Source: Citricoccus zhacaiensis
GTDB lineage: Bacteria; Actinomycetota; Actinomycetes; Actinomycetales; Micrococcaceae
NCBI RefSeq assembly: GCF_014645315.1
Contig: NZ_BMLQ01000002.1
Span: forward strand, 1-64,000
Direction: 5' to 3'
Length of the DNA: 64,000 nucleotides
Positions 9,769 through 17,892 of the stretch are shown here, one piece after another (the stretch's first letter is position 1; each line of letters begins with the position of its first letter). Made by a program: the position numbers and the translations under genes. The notes beneath the pieces are model-generated. The model had not been told where the DNA came from, did no database searches, and saw nothing but the letters and a program-made list of their open reading frames with translations.

Positions 9769-11519
9769 GGCCGCCCCTGGATGGTCAGCGGGGTGCCGGG
9801 ACTCTCGGGAGCAGACGACGGCGCCCCAAGCGCCTCCGCGGGAGACGGTTCCGGTTCCGGCAGCGGTGCGGCGGAGTGGTCCCCGCGCAAGCGCTTGAGC
9901 AGGATCTCGGCGCTGATCAGGCACATCGGCAGGCCGATGCCGGGGATGGTGCTGGAACCGGCGTAGTACAGCCCCGACACACGCCGGGAGACATTGCCGG
10001 CTCGGAAGAAGGCGCTCTGGGCCAGCGTGTGGGCCGGCCCCAGGATGCCTCCGCGCCAGGCACCCAGGTCCTCGGCGAAGTCCCTGGGTCCCACGGTGCG
10101 GCGGACCACGGTCCGCTCGGCCAGGTCCGGGATGCCGGCCCAGCGGGCCACCTGCTCGAGGGCGGCGTCCGCGATCGACTCGATCATCGGATCACCGTTG
10201 CCGTCGAGGCCGCCCCGGCCCAGGTCCGGATCGGCCGGCATGGGCACCAGGATGAAGAGGTTCTCGTGTCCCTCCGGGGCCACCCCCGGGTCCGTGGCCG
10301 AGGGCTTGCACACGTAGACCGAGGCCGGTTCCGGCACGGTTCCGGCGGCGATGGCGGAGAAGTTGGCTTTCCAGTCCCGCGTGAAGAACAGGCTGTGATG
10401 CGGCATCTCCGGCAGCGTGCCCCGCACCCCCAGCATCACCAGGACACCGCCCGGCCCGCTCGTGCGCCGGTGCCACCAATCCTCGGGGAACGTCTGCAGC
10501 GGGCGCGGCAGCAGGGTCGTCTCCGTATGGTGCAGGTCCGCGGCGGAGACCACGACGCCGGCCGGCAGCTCCCGCTCCTCCCCGTCCCGTCCGCGGACCC
10601 GGACGCCGGTGGCGCGGGCCGGCAGCCGGCGGGCACGGCGATCGCGAGACGCTGGGTGAGCGCTGTGAGCAGGTTCCGTGAGGATGGCGGTCGCGGCGGT
10701 GCCGGCATGCAGGCGCACGCCGGACTCGCGGGCCAGCCGGACCATGACGTCCATGAGGTGGCCGAAACCGCCCTGCGGGTACAGCACCCCGCCGGTCAGG
10801 TCCAGGGCGCTCATCAGGTGGTACATCCCGGGGGTGCGGTCCGGGGAGGACCCCAGGAAGACGGCCGGGTAGCCCAGGACCTGGCGGATCCGCGGATCCG
10901 TGAAGCGGCGGGCCACGAACCTCTCCAAGGACTGCAGCAGCAGCGGTCCGAGCCGGTGGGCCTGGCCGGCCACACCCCGGGACAGGAACGGCCGGATGGA
11001 GGAGAAGGAGGTGTAGAGGAAGCGCTCGATGGCCATGTCATACGTGCGCTGCGCCGAGTCGAGGTAGCGTGCCAGGGCTCGGCCGGCCCCCGGTTGGACC
11101 GCCTCGAACCGGGCGATGTTGGTGTCCCGGTCCGCGGCGATGTCGAGGGGTTCGGGTGGGTCGCCGTCATCACCATCGAGTCCCTCGAAGAAGACCCGGT
11201 AGGCGGGGTCGAGCTGCTGCAGGTCGAGTTCGGCCTCGGCGGTGGTGCCGAGGAGCCGGAAGAAGTGGTCGAAGACGTCCGGCATCAGATACCAGGACGG
11301 CCCCGTGTCGAAGCGAAAGCCCTCGTGCTCCCAGCTGCCGGCGCGGCCGCCGAAGGACTCCCGCGCTTCGACGAGGTCCACGGTGTACCCCTCGCGGGCC
11401 AGCAGGGCGGCGGACGCGAGCCCGGCGATGCCGCCACCGATGACCACCACGTTCTCGCCGTCGGGGTGGGACGCAATCTCGTGCTCCGCCGTCGTTCTCG
11501 AGTGTCGTCCGGCGCTCAT
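9765..11519 (-). CDS. crtI: Phytoene desaturase CrtI
   Basis: FAD-dependent desaturase that converts phytoene to lycopene. The N-terminal dinucleotide motif is VVVIGGGIAGLASAALLARE, followed by GGRAGSWEHEGFRFDTGPSW. The C-terminal signature YYAGSSTIPGIGLPMCLISA is diagnostic of CrtI. The length of 584 aa is longer than the usual 500-550 because of a basic, low-complexity insert near the middle (HPASRDRRARRLPARATGVR) and an acidic/Pro tail. It starts on an ATG overlapping the crtB stop. Confidence 0.93.
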   Translation of the reverse strand: MSAGRHSRTTAEHEIASHPDGENVVVIGGGIAGLASAALLAREGYTVDLVEARESFGGRAGSWEHEGFRFDTGPSWYLMPDVFDHFFRLLGTTAEAELDLQQLDPAYRVFFEGLDGDDGDPPEPLDIAADRDTNIARFEAVQPGAGRALARYLDSAQRTYDMAIERFLYTSFSSIRPFLSRGVAGQAHRLGPLLLQSLERFVARRFTDPRIRQVLGYPAVFLGSSPDRTPGMYHLMSALDLTGGVLYPQGGFGHLMDVMVRLARESGVRLHAGTAATAILTEPAHSAHPASRDRRARRLPARATGVRVRGRDGEERELPAGVVVSAADLHHTETTLLPRPLQTFPEDWWHRRTSGPGGVLVMLGVRGTLPEMPHHSLFFTRDWKANFSAIAAGTVPEPASVYVCKPSATDPGVAPEGHENLFILVPMPADPDLGRGGLDGNGDPMIESIADAALEQVARWAGIPDLAERTVVRRTVGPRDFAEDLGAWRGGILGPAHTLAQSAFFRAGNVSRRVSGLYYAGSSTIPGIGLPMCLISAEILLKRLRGDHSAAPLPEPEPSPAEALGAPSSAPESPGTPLTIQGRP

Positions 11520-12367
11520 GTAGCCCGTCCCGTCAGCGCCCGGAGCAGGATGAGGGCCTTCTCGGTGTCCGGGACGCGCACCCGTGCCTGGCGGATCTGC
11601 GCGGCCGGGGTCTGCCGCAGGCGCCGGGACAGGGCGGCGAACAGTCCGTGGGCGGCCTGGACCGCGCGCCGGCTGCTGGACGGCAAGTGGGGGATCGCCG
11701 TGGCGGCCACGGCCAGGTCTGCGTCGATGTCATCCAGCAGCGCATCCCGGTGGGCGTCGCTGAAGGTCGCCGGGTCGAGTCCCGGGAAGTAGGTGCGGCC
11801 CAACAGGTCATGATCATCAGCGAGGTCCCGGAGGAAGTTCACCTTCTGGAAGGCCGCGCCGAGGCTACGGGCAGCCGGTGCGAGGCGTTCGAAGGCCCCG
11901 GGGTCACCGGCGGTGAAGACCTTCAGGCACATCAGCCCCACCACCTCCGCCGAACCGTAGACGTACTCGGACAGGCTCTGGCTGTCATGTGAACTCTGGC
12001 TCAGGTCCGCCCGCATGGAGGCGAAGAACGGCTGCACAAGCCCGGTGCCGATCCCGCACCGCCGAGCCACACCCGCGAACGCATGGACCACCAGATTCGT
12101 GCTGCGGGCGCATTCCAGGGCCTTCATCGTCTCGGCTTCGAGACCGTCGAGTTGGGCCGCCCTCAGTGCCGGCGTGAGGACCGGGTCCGGGTCGTCGACG
12201 ATCTCATCGGCCACCCGCACCAGCGCGTAGATGCTGCGCACATCGGAGCGGACGGGTTCGGCAAGAAGTCGGGACGCCCAGCCGAAGGACGTCGAGTATC
12301 CGCTGATCACCTTGGCGGCACTGGCCTGGGCCACCCGGTCGTAACGGTTGGTGGCCGGCGCGTTCAT
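11516..12367 (-). CDS. crtB: Phytoene synthase CrtB
   Basis: Squalene/phytoene synthase family; condenses two GGPP to phytoene. Both aspartate-rich motifs are present: ADEIVDDPD and NFLRDLADDHDLLGRTYFPG. The other family blocks, YSTSFGWASRLL near the N terminus and YVYGSAEVVGLMCL, are also visible. The length of 283 aa is normal. It overlaps crtE and crtI by four bases each. Confidence 0.94.
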   Translation of the reverse strand: MNAPATNRYDRVAQASAAKVISGYSTSFGWASRLLAEPVRSDVRSIYALVRVADEIVDDPDPVLTPALRAAQLDGLEAETMKALECARSTNLVVHAFAGVARRCGIGTGLVQPFFASMRADLSQSSHDSQSLSEYVYGSAEVVGLMCLKVFTAGDPGAFERLAPAARSLGAAFQKVNFLRDLADDHDLLGRTYFPGLDPATFSDAHRDALLDDIDADLAVAATAIPHLPSSSRRAVQAAHGLFAALSRRLRQTPAAQIRQARVRVPDTEKALILLRALTGRAT

Positions 12368-13539
12368 CGGGCCCCCGCCCTGGAGGCGTCAGCGAACTGT
12401 GCCGGTTCAGCCGCTGCGTCCGGCGGGGCCACCGCGGGTGACGACGTCGAGGCGTCCACGCTCCTGACAGTCCGTGGATCGTCGAGGGCCAGCACGGCGG
12501 TGTCCCGGATGTCGCGGACCAGGTCGGTGAGGACTCGGGCCAGCGCGGCAGGAATCGGCTTCCGTGCTGCGGCGGCGAGTGCCTCCTCGAGGTGACGGTC
12601 GGCGACCTCCTGGACGGCATCCCGAGCGCCGCAGTCTTCGAGCAGGGCACGTGCGCGGCCGGCGTCGTGGTGGTCCAGGTCCGGGTCCCCGACCAGGCCC
12701 TGCAGGTCGGGCCAGGCCGCGGTGGTCCGGGCGTGGGCCAGCAAGGCGGTGTGCTTGCCCTCGCGCAGGTCCGTCAGGGCGCTCTTGCCGGTGCGGGTCT
12801 CGTTGCCGAACACCCCGAGCAGATCGTCCAGCAGTTGGAAGCCGATGCCCACCAGCCGGCCCAGGCGGGCCAGGGCCGCGGTGACGTCCGCCGGAGCGCC
12901 GGCGAGGATGGCACCGGCCTGGAGCGGGAGCTGGAAGGAGTAGACGGCGGTCTTCTGTTCGGCCACCCGCAGGGCCTCGTCCAGGGTGACCGGGTGCCCG
13001 CTCAGGTGCAGACCGAGCCGAACGTCCGCCAACTCACCGCTCGCGGTGGCGTGCACGGTGTCCTCGAGCAGGTCCAGCAGCTCGTCCACGAGGGCAGCCG
13101 GCGCCTGACATCGGGCGACCAGCCGGACCGCGGAGACCAGGGCAAGATCGCCGGCCAGGATCCCGGCGGCCTCACCGTAGTGACGGGCTGCGGGCTGGTC
13201 CGCTCCCGCGTCCCGGGCGGCTGCGGCGAAGGTCCCCGAGACATTGGGGCGCCCCCGTCGCACATCGTCACCGTCGATCACGTCATCGTGCACCACGAAG
13301 GCCGTGTGCAGCAGTTCCAGTGCGGCGCCGACGCGGTCCACGGAATCGGACGAGGATCCACCGAGGGCGTCATGCGTGGCGACCGCCAGACCGGGACGGA
13401 ATCGCTTGCCGCCGCCGGACGCCAGGGACAGTGCGTCCCAGAGATCGCGGTGGTCCTGTCCCAGCCGGGTGGAGCGGTCCAGCCCGGAGGCCAACAGCCG
13501 ATCCAGTTCCTCCGTGACCCCGTCGGGGGCGTCCTTCAT
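12364..13539 (-). CDS. crtE: Geranylgeranyl diphosphate synthase CrtE
   Basis: Polyprenyl synthase making GGPP for CrtB. The first aspartate-rich motif is FVVHDDVIDGDDVRRGRPN (lid and Mg sites) and the second is FQLLDDLLGVFGNETRTGKS. GGKRFRPGL near residue 41 is the IPP-binding block. The length of 391 aa includes an Ala/Ser/Asp-rich C-terminal tail (TVRSVDASTSSPAVAPPDAA) not needed for the fold. Second gene of the operon; overlaps idi and crtB by four bases. Confidence 0.92.
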   Translation of the reverse strand: MKDAPDGVTEELDRLLASGLDRSTRLGQDHRDLWDALSLASGGGKRFRPGLAVATHDALGGSSSDSVDRVGAALELLHTAFVVHDDVIDGDDVRRGRPNVSGTFAAAARDAGADQPAARHYGEAAGILAGDLALVSAVRLVARCQAPAALVDELLDLLEDTVHATASGELADVRLGLHLSGHPVTLDEALRVAEQKTAVYSFQLPLQAGAILAGAPADVTAALARLGRLVGIGFQLLDDLLGVFGNETRTGKSALTDLREGKHTALLAHARTTAAWPDLQGLVGDPDLDHHDAGRARALLEDCGARDAVQEVADRHLEEALAAAARKPIPAALARVLTDLVRDIRDTAVLALDDPRTVRSVDASTSSPAVAPPDAAAEPAQFADASRAGAR

Positions 13540-14099
13540 GCCTTCTCACCCTCGGTCGCGGCCGGATGCGTCCGGTGGGCGAGCACCCCGGGGAGTTGTT
13601 CGGCCATCCAGGGGCTCACGGCCCAGGGGGCGGCCCGAACGAGAGCCGCGACCTCGCCGGCGGGGACCCAGCGATAATCCATGACCTCGTCCGGGTTCGG
13701 CACGGGGTCACCGTGGGCTGTGGCCACGTAGACGGGGCAGATCTCGTTCTCGACGATCCCGGAGGCATCGACGGCACGGTAGCGGAAGTCCGGGAGCGCG
13801 CAGTGGAGCCACTTGACCTGCAGGCCGAGTTCATGGGCGGCATACCGCTCGATGGTCTGCTCATACGACTCGTCGAGCCTCGGGTGACCGCAGAACGAAT
13901 TGGTCCAGACCCCGGGCCAGGCCACCTTCGCGAGGGAACGGCGCGTGAGGAGGAGGTCCCCGTTCGGCCGGAAGACATAGCAGGAGAACGCCAGATGCAG
14001 TGGGGTGTCCGTGGTGTGGACCGTGGCACGAGGAGCGAGGCCCTGGGCGTTGCGGTGTTCGTCCACCAGCACCACGTGGTCTTCCGGAACGGTGCTCAC
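13536..14099 (-). CDS. idi: Isopentenyl-diphosphate delta-isomerase, type I (Idi)
   Basis: Nudix-fold enzyme interconverting IPP and DMAPP. It supplies both the GGPP chain and the DMAPP used by CrtEb for the C50 extension. The catalytic Cys lies in WTNSFCGHPRLDESYE, the second metal/Glu site in IVENEICPVYVA, and HLAFSCYVFRPNGDLLLTRR is the conserved entry strand. 187 aa, normal length. First gene of the carotenoid operon, its ATG about 25 bp from the divergent operator. Confidence 0.94.
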   Translation of the reverse strand: MSTVPEDHVVLVDEHRNAQGLAPRATVHTTDTPLHLAFSCYVFRPNGDLLLTRRSLAKVAWPGVWTNSFCGHPRLDESYEQTIERYAAHELGLQVKWLHCALPDFRYRAVDASGIVENEICPVYVATAHGDPVPNPDEVMDYRWVPAGEVAALVRAAPWAVSPWMAEQLPGVLAHRTHPAATEGEKA

Positions 14100-14125
14100 T
14101 GGCTCTCCCTCACGCGATCACAACA

Positions 14126-14159
14126 TTCACTAGACAATCTAGCTAGCCTGTCTAGTGAA
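14126..14159. promoter_or_regulatory. Perfect 11-bp inverted repeat: probable CrtR operator
   Basis: TTCACTAGACA (14126-14136) and its exact reverse complement TGTCTAGTGAA (14149-14159) flank a 12-bp spacer that itself contains CTAGCTAG. The element fills the short gap between divergent idi and the MarR-family gene, the expected place for a regulator controlling both directions. In Corynebacterium glutamicum a MarR-type CrtR sits in the same arrangement and responds to GGPP. Binding here is inferred. No convincing -35/-10 pair could be picked by eye. Confidence 0.7.
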
Positions 14160-14181
14160 GACGACATTAGCATTGACCACC

Positions 14182-14697
14182 ATGGACAATCCACCAGGAC
14201 GCGGCGTCTCCTCGACACCCTATTGGTATGAGGGCTCCGACCCCACGGTGGATCTGCTCCATGCACTGCGCCGCTTCCGGCGGGCAGACCAGAGAATGCG
14301 GCGGCGCATGGGCTCGGACATGGATCTCAACGCCACGGACGTTGAGGCACTGCGCCACATCATTGCCCACCACGCGGCGGGTGAAGCGGTGACGGCCAGA
14401 GGCTTGGCGACCCACCTCGACATCTCGACGGCGTCCACGGCCAAACTGCTCAACCGCCTCAGCGCGTCCGGTCACGTCCAACGCCATCCCCACCCCGACG
14501 ACAGGCGTTCGGTGATCGTGACGGCCACCGACCATGCCCATGCTCAGATCCGTGAGTGGCTGACGGACATGCACCAACGGATGCTGGAGGTCGCGCACGG
14601 CGTCCCCGAGGAGTCCCGGCAGGCCGTGACGGATTTCCTGGAATCGATGGCCGACTGCCTCGACCCGGCAGCTTGTGACGACACGTCAGACCGATAG
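14182..14697 (+). CDS. crtR: MarR-family regulator of the carotenoid operon (CrtR-like)
   Basis: Winged-helix MarR protein of about 171 aa. The DNA-binding core reads LNATDVEALRHIIAHHA, TARGLATHLDISTASTAKLL (recognition helix) and the wing HPHPDDRRSVIVTATDHA. It is divergent from idi-crtEB... with a perfect inverted repeat between them, so it most likely represses the carotenoid genes and itself. The ATG at 14182 is preferred because the alternative GTG at 14155 lies inside the right arm of the operator; neither has a good ribosome site. The downstream FBP-type gene follows after 22 bp. Confidence 0.85.
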   Translation: MDNPPGRGVSSTPYWYEGSDPTVDLLHALRRFRRADQRMRRRMGSDMDLNATDVEALRHIIAHHAAGEAVTARGLATHLDISTASTAKLLNRLSASGHVQRHPHPDDRRSVIVTATDHAHAQIREWLTDMHQRMLEVAHGVPEESRQAVTDFLESMADCLDPAACDDTSDR

Positions 14698-14719
14698 AGA
14701 GAAGAGAGAAGATACGACC

Positions 14720-15202
14720 ATGATCGCCCTCACGGAAGAGGCCATCCGTTCCTCCTTCGTCAACACCTCCCGCCGCGAGCGCACCGATGCAGTCCTTCCG
14801 CCCGCACTGGAGTTGACTCCCTGGGAGAGCCTCGACTACCTCGGATGGCGGGACCCCAAACTCCCCGGCCGCGCCTACGCGGTCATCCCGGTGGGAGACG
14901 GCGGACTGGTGGGCATCATGTTCCGGCAAGCCGAGGCGTCGGTAGGCCTGCGGATGATGTGCGCGTGGTGCGAGGACGTCTGGCTCAACAGCGAGGTGGT
15001 CTTCTACGGGGCCAAGCGGTCCGGAACGGCCGGCCGCCAGGGCAACTCCGTGGGGACCTATATCTGCCGGGACTTCAACTGCTCGGAGAATGTGCGCCGG
15101 GATCCCCCACTGCCGTACAAGGGATATGACCTGGAAGCGGCCCGGAACACCCGGATCGCGCAGCTGCAGCAGAAGGTGGCCGTGTTCGCCACGAACGTGT
15201 GA
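14720..15202 (+). CDS. FBP-type treble-clef zinc-finger protein
   Basis: A 160-residue protein with the C-terminal zinc ribbon of the fibronectin/EF-G-binding (FBP/FusB) zinc-finger family: MMCAWCEDVW and later YICRDFNCSENVR supply four Cys. FusB-type proteins bind elongation factor G and can rescue fusidic-acid-stalled ribosomes; actinobacterial members such as this are mostly uncharacterised. The start at 14720 follows the purine-rich GAGAGAAGAGAGAAG. It lies in the same direction as the MarR gene and is probably cotranscribed, which could link it to the same signal. Confidence 0.8.
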   Translation: MIALTEEAIRSSFVNTSRRERTDAVLPPALELTPWESLDYLGWRDPKLPGRAYAVIPVGDGGLVGIMFRQAEASVGLRMMCAWCEDVWLNSEVVFYGAKRSGTAGRQGNSVGTYICRDFNCSENVRRDPPLPYKGYDLEAARNTRIAQLQQKVAVFATNV

Positions 15203-15348
15203 GCCCCGCGCAGATCGGCTGCTAGCAAGGCTAGCAATTCCCACCCGCCCCGTGTTCGAATGAGCGCGTCCGGGCCAACCTGACCTCAACCACGGCTTCC
15301 ACGCCGCAACCGTCCGGTCCGGGCTCCACTCCACATGGAAGGAAAACC

Positions 15349-15582
15349 ATGCTGAAGAAACTGTCCGATATGGGAATCAAGTCCGACCACCTCTACACGG
15401 CCGGATTCGCCTCCATCGGCCTGACCTTCTTGTCCTGGGCCGTCTCCCGAGGCAAGAAGGACGACTCGAAGTCGCAGTCAGACCGCTGGGGCCTGTTCGT
15501 CGGGGAATGGACCCCCACGTTCTTCGCCCTCGGTGTGGCCCTCAAGCTTGAGGAGGGCGACCGCTCGCCGCTCAAGCGCTGA
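15349..15582 (+). CDS. Small membrane protein, unknown
   Basis: 77 residues, MLKKLSDMGIKSDHLYTAGF..., with one clear hydrophobic stretch (AGFASIGLTFLSWAV) and a weaker second (FVGEWTPTFFALGVAL), separated by a Lys/Asp/Ser-rich linker. The ribosome site GGAAGGAAA is 5-6 bases before the ATG, which supports translation. I recognise no family. It stands alone, followed by a hairpin. Confidence 0.7.
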   Translation: MLKKLSDMGIKSDHLYTAGFASIGLTFLSWAVSRGKKDDSKSQSDRWGLFVGEWTPTFFALGVALKLEEGDRSPLKR

Positions 15583-15602
15583 GCCGCTACCGCGTGCCGA
15601 GT

Positions 15603-15626
15603 CGCTCCCCGCGCTGACGGGGAGCG
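15603..15626. terminator. Hairpin between convergent genes
   Basis: CGCTCCCCG / CGGGGAGCG, a perfect 9-bp stem with a 6-base loop, lies between the small membrane-protein gene (+) and the SDR gene (-). There is no T-run, so termination is plausible but not certain. Confidence 0.5.
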
Positions 15627-15645
15627 GCCGTGCCGCGGCTGGCCG

Positions 15646-17223
15646 CTACACGAGCCGGCAGTCGGTGGCGATGCCATCGGGGGCGGTCTTCGTGGCGGCC
15701 TGGGCATCAGCGGCAGCCAGGATGTTCTTGGCCATGGTCGGGAAGACGAGGGCATGGAACGGCTGGATGGCCCGCCAGTAGGCCCGGCCGGCCAGTCCGG
15801 AGGGGAAGAACACCGCACGCTGGCGCAGACGTGACCCGCCGCCGTCGCGCCCCTCCACACTGAACTGTAGCCAGGCCCGGCCGCCGGCCCGCATCTCGGC
15901 CCGCAGCGTGACCGAGCGTCCGGGCTCGACCTTCTCCACACGCCACCAGTCGACATGGTCGTTGACGCGCAGCCGGCGGGCGTCCCGCCGGCCCCGCGCC
16001 AGCCCGTAGCCGCCCATCACCTGGTCCATCAGCCCGCGGATCCGCCACAGCACCGGTGCGGAATACCAGCCGTTCTGACCACCGATGGACTCCACCACCT
16101 CCCACACCGCTTCGGGCGAGGCCTCGCCATCACGTTCCCGCACGTCCGTGAAGACCGTATTCCCCGCCCACTCCGGGTCCGAGGGCAGCGGTTCTGCCGG
16201 GTCGAGCGCCATCGTGGCCAGGACGTCGTCATCCCAGGTCTGGTCCACGGCTCCCGAACGCTGGCGTTCGATCGCCCGCCGGCAGGCCTCCCGGAAGTCC
16301 GTCAGCCCCTCGAGCGGGTCAGGGATCAGGCCAGCGATGTCATGCTCCTCGCTCACAGCGTCCTCGGCCATCGAGGCGGACAGCGGCATGGCGATACCCC
16401 GCGGGATCGGGGTGACAATTCCGATCCAGAACCCGGAGAGTCGCTGGGCCGGGATGGGCAGGGCGTAGACCTTGCGTGGCGAGAGACCGGCGACCTCGGC
16501 ATACTCCGTCAGCATGGTGGCGAAGGACTGCGGCCGCCCGCAGCCGATGTCGAAGGTGCGGTTGACCGGTTCCTGCAGTGCGCAGGCGTGGGCCAGGTAG
16601 TACAGGATGTCCCGGATCGCGATCGGCTCGATGCTGTTGGCCAGCCAACTGGGTCCGGGCATCACCGGCAGCCGTTCGGCCAGGTGGCGGATCATCTCGA
16701 AGGACACCGAGCCCGAGCCGATGATCACCCCCGCCTCGAACACCAGCGTGGGAACCTCGCCGGACAGCAGGATCCGGGAGACCTGTTCCCGGGAGCGCAT
16801 GTGGTCTGAGAGCTCCTCCAGCGGCTTGTCCGGATGCAGCCCTCCCAGGAAGACGATCTGGTGGACGCCGGCCTCGGCGGCGGCCTGTGCCACGGTGCGC
16901 GCCATCGCCGCCTCTCGCTCGATGAAGTCCTTGCCGGAGCCCATGGAGTGCACCAGGTACAGCACCGTATGCACATCCTGCATCGCCGCCCGCACCTGCT
17001 CTTCCTCCTGCAGGTCCGCCTGGGCCGTCTCCACCGACCCCGCCCACGGCCGTTGGGACAGGTCCTCCAGGTTTCGGGCCGTGGCCCGCACCGCGAATCC
17101 GGCGGCCAGCAGCTCCGGAATCAACCGGCCGCCCACATAGCCGGTGGCTCCGGTGACCAATACGCGGCGCCCCTCTCCGGCGGGGAGGGACAGCTGCAGC
17201 GGCGACAGTGGTTCGGAAGTCAT
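15646..17223 (-). CDS. NAD(P)-binding SDR protein with C-terminal DUF2867 domain
   Basis: The N-terminal 300 residues are an atypical SDR/NmrA-like Rossmann domain: VLVTGATGYVGGRLIPELL, then HTVLYLVHSMGSGKDF and GVHQIVFLGGL. The C-terminal part (from about ERQRSG) contains the DUF2867 type segment ENGWYSAPVLWRIRGLMD-like (here GGQNGWYSAPVLWRIRG) and SRLRQRAVFFPSGLAGRAYW. The same two-domain protein is common in actinobacteria; its substrate is unknown. The ATG at 17223 is chosen over a GTG nine bases upstream because GGTGGGG is correctly placed before it. 525 aa. Confidence 0.85.
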   Translation of the reverse strand: MTSEPLSPLQLSLPAGEGRRVLVTGATGYVGGRLIPELLAAGFAVRATARNLEDLSQRPWAGSVETAQADLQEEEQVRAAMQDVHTVLYLVHSMGSGKDFIEREAAMARTVAQAAAEAGVHQIVFLGGLHPDKPLEELSDHMRSREQVSRILLSGEVPTLVFEAGVIIGSGSVSFEMIRHLAERLPVMPGPSWLANSIEPIAIRDILYYLAHACALQEPVNRTFDIGCGRPQSFATMLTEYAEVAGLSPRKVYALPIPAQRLSGFWIGIVTPIPRGIAMPLSASMAEDAVSEEHDIAGLIPDPLEGLTDFREACRRAIERQRSGAVDQTWDDDVLATMALDPAEPLPSDPEWAGNTVFTDVRERDGEASPEAVWEVVESIGGQNGWYSAPVLWRIRGLMDQVMGGYGLARGRRDARRLRVNDHVDWWRVEKVEPGRSVTLRAEMRAGGRAWLQFSVEGRDGGGSRLRQRAVFFPSGLAGRAYWRAIQPFHALVFPTMAKNILAAADAQAATKTAPDGIATDCRLV

Positions 17224-17399
17224 GGGCCCCACCGTACGGCTCCATCTGAGGGCTGAGAACGGTTTCCCGCTGGGAGCTTCCCGTGCATCCCACTCCGGCA
17301 GCCCATGCCCCTATTGCGTTCCGTGCCATCTGTGTTGGACTGGCTGGACCGACCCGATGGCCTGCGGACCCGTCGGATCCACGCTAATGAGGAGGAACC

Positions 17400-17882
17400 A
17401 TGGTTGACCACGATCCCGTGAAGAACCTGTTGGAGAAGACCGAGAAGGCGGGCGTGGCCATGCTGGCCACCACTGATGCCGATGGGCGCATCGTCAGCCG
17501 GCCGATGGCCATCCAGGAGATCGAGCCGGACCACACCATCTGGTTCATCACCCGGGTCAGCACGCCGAAGATCGGCGAGGTGACCGGGAGCCAGCCGGTC
17601 AACGTGACCGTGGCGGAGAAGGGCTTCTGGGCCTCCATCACCGGCACCGCCACTGTGGAGGGGGACGTGGAGCGCAAGAAGCGCTACTGGTCCAAGACCA
17701 CCGAGGCGTTCTTCGGCGAGTCGCAGCCGGAGGACTCGGACATCGTCCTGCTCAAGGTGGACCCGGACACGGGTGAGTACTGGGATTCCCCGGGCCTGCC
17801 GGCCACCGTGGTGGAGGTCATCAAGGGCATGGTCAGCAGTGAACCCGCCCGCCCCGGAGAGAGCAACACCGTCGAGCTCTGA
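17400..17882 (+). CDS. Pyridoxamine 5'-phosphate oxidase-like (general stress protein 26 family)
   Basis: 160-residue split-barrel flavin-binding protein. Family blocks are VAMLATTDADGRIVSRPMA, TIWFITRVSTPKIGEV and FWASITGTATVEGD, ending with DTGEYWDSPG. Members bind FMN, FAD or F420 and are often stress-induced; the reaction is unknown. AATGAGGAGGAACC gives a strong ribosome site. It converges with the P450 gene, leaving 10 bp between stops. Confidence 0.85.
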   Translation: MVDHDPVKNLLEKTEKAGVAMLATTDADGRIVSRPMAIQEIEPDHTIWFITRVSTPKIGEVTGSQPVNVTVAEKGFWASITGTATVEGDVERKKRYWSKTTEAFFGESQPEDSDIVLLKVDPDTGEYWDSPGLPATVVEVIKGMVSSEPARPGESNTVEL

Positions 17883-17892
17883 TCCTCCGCGT

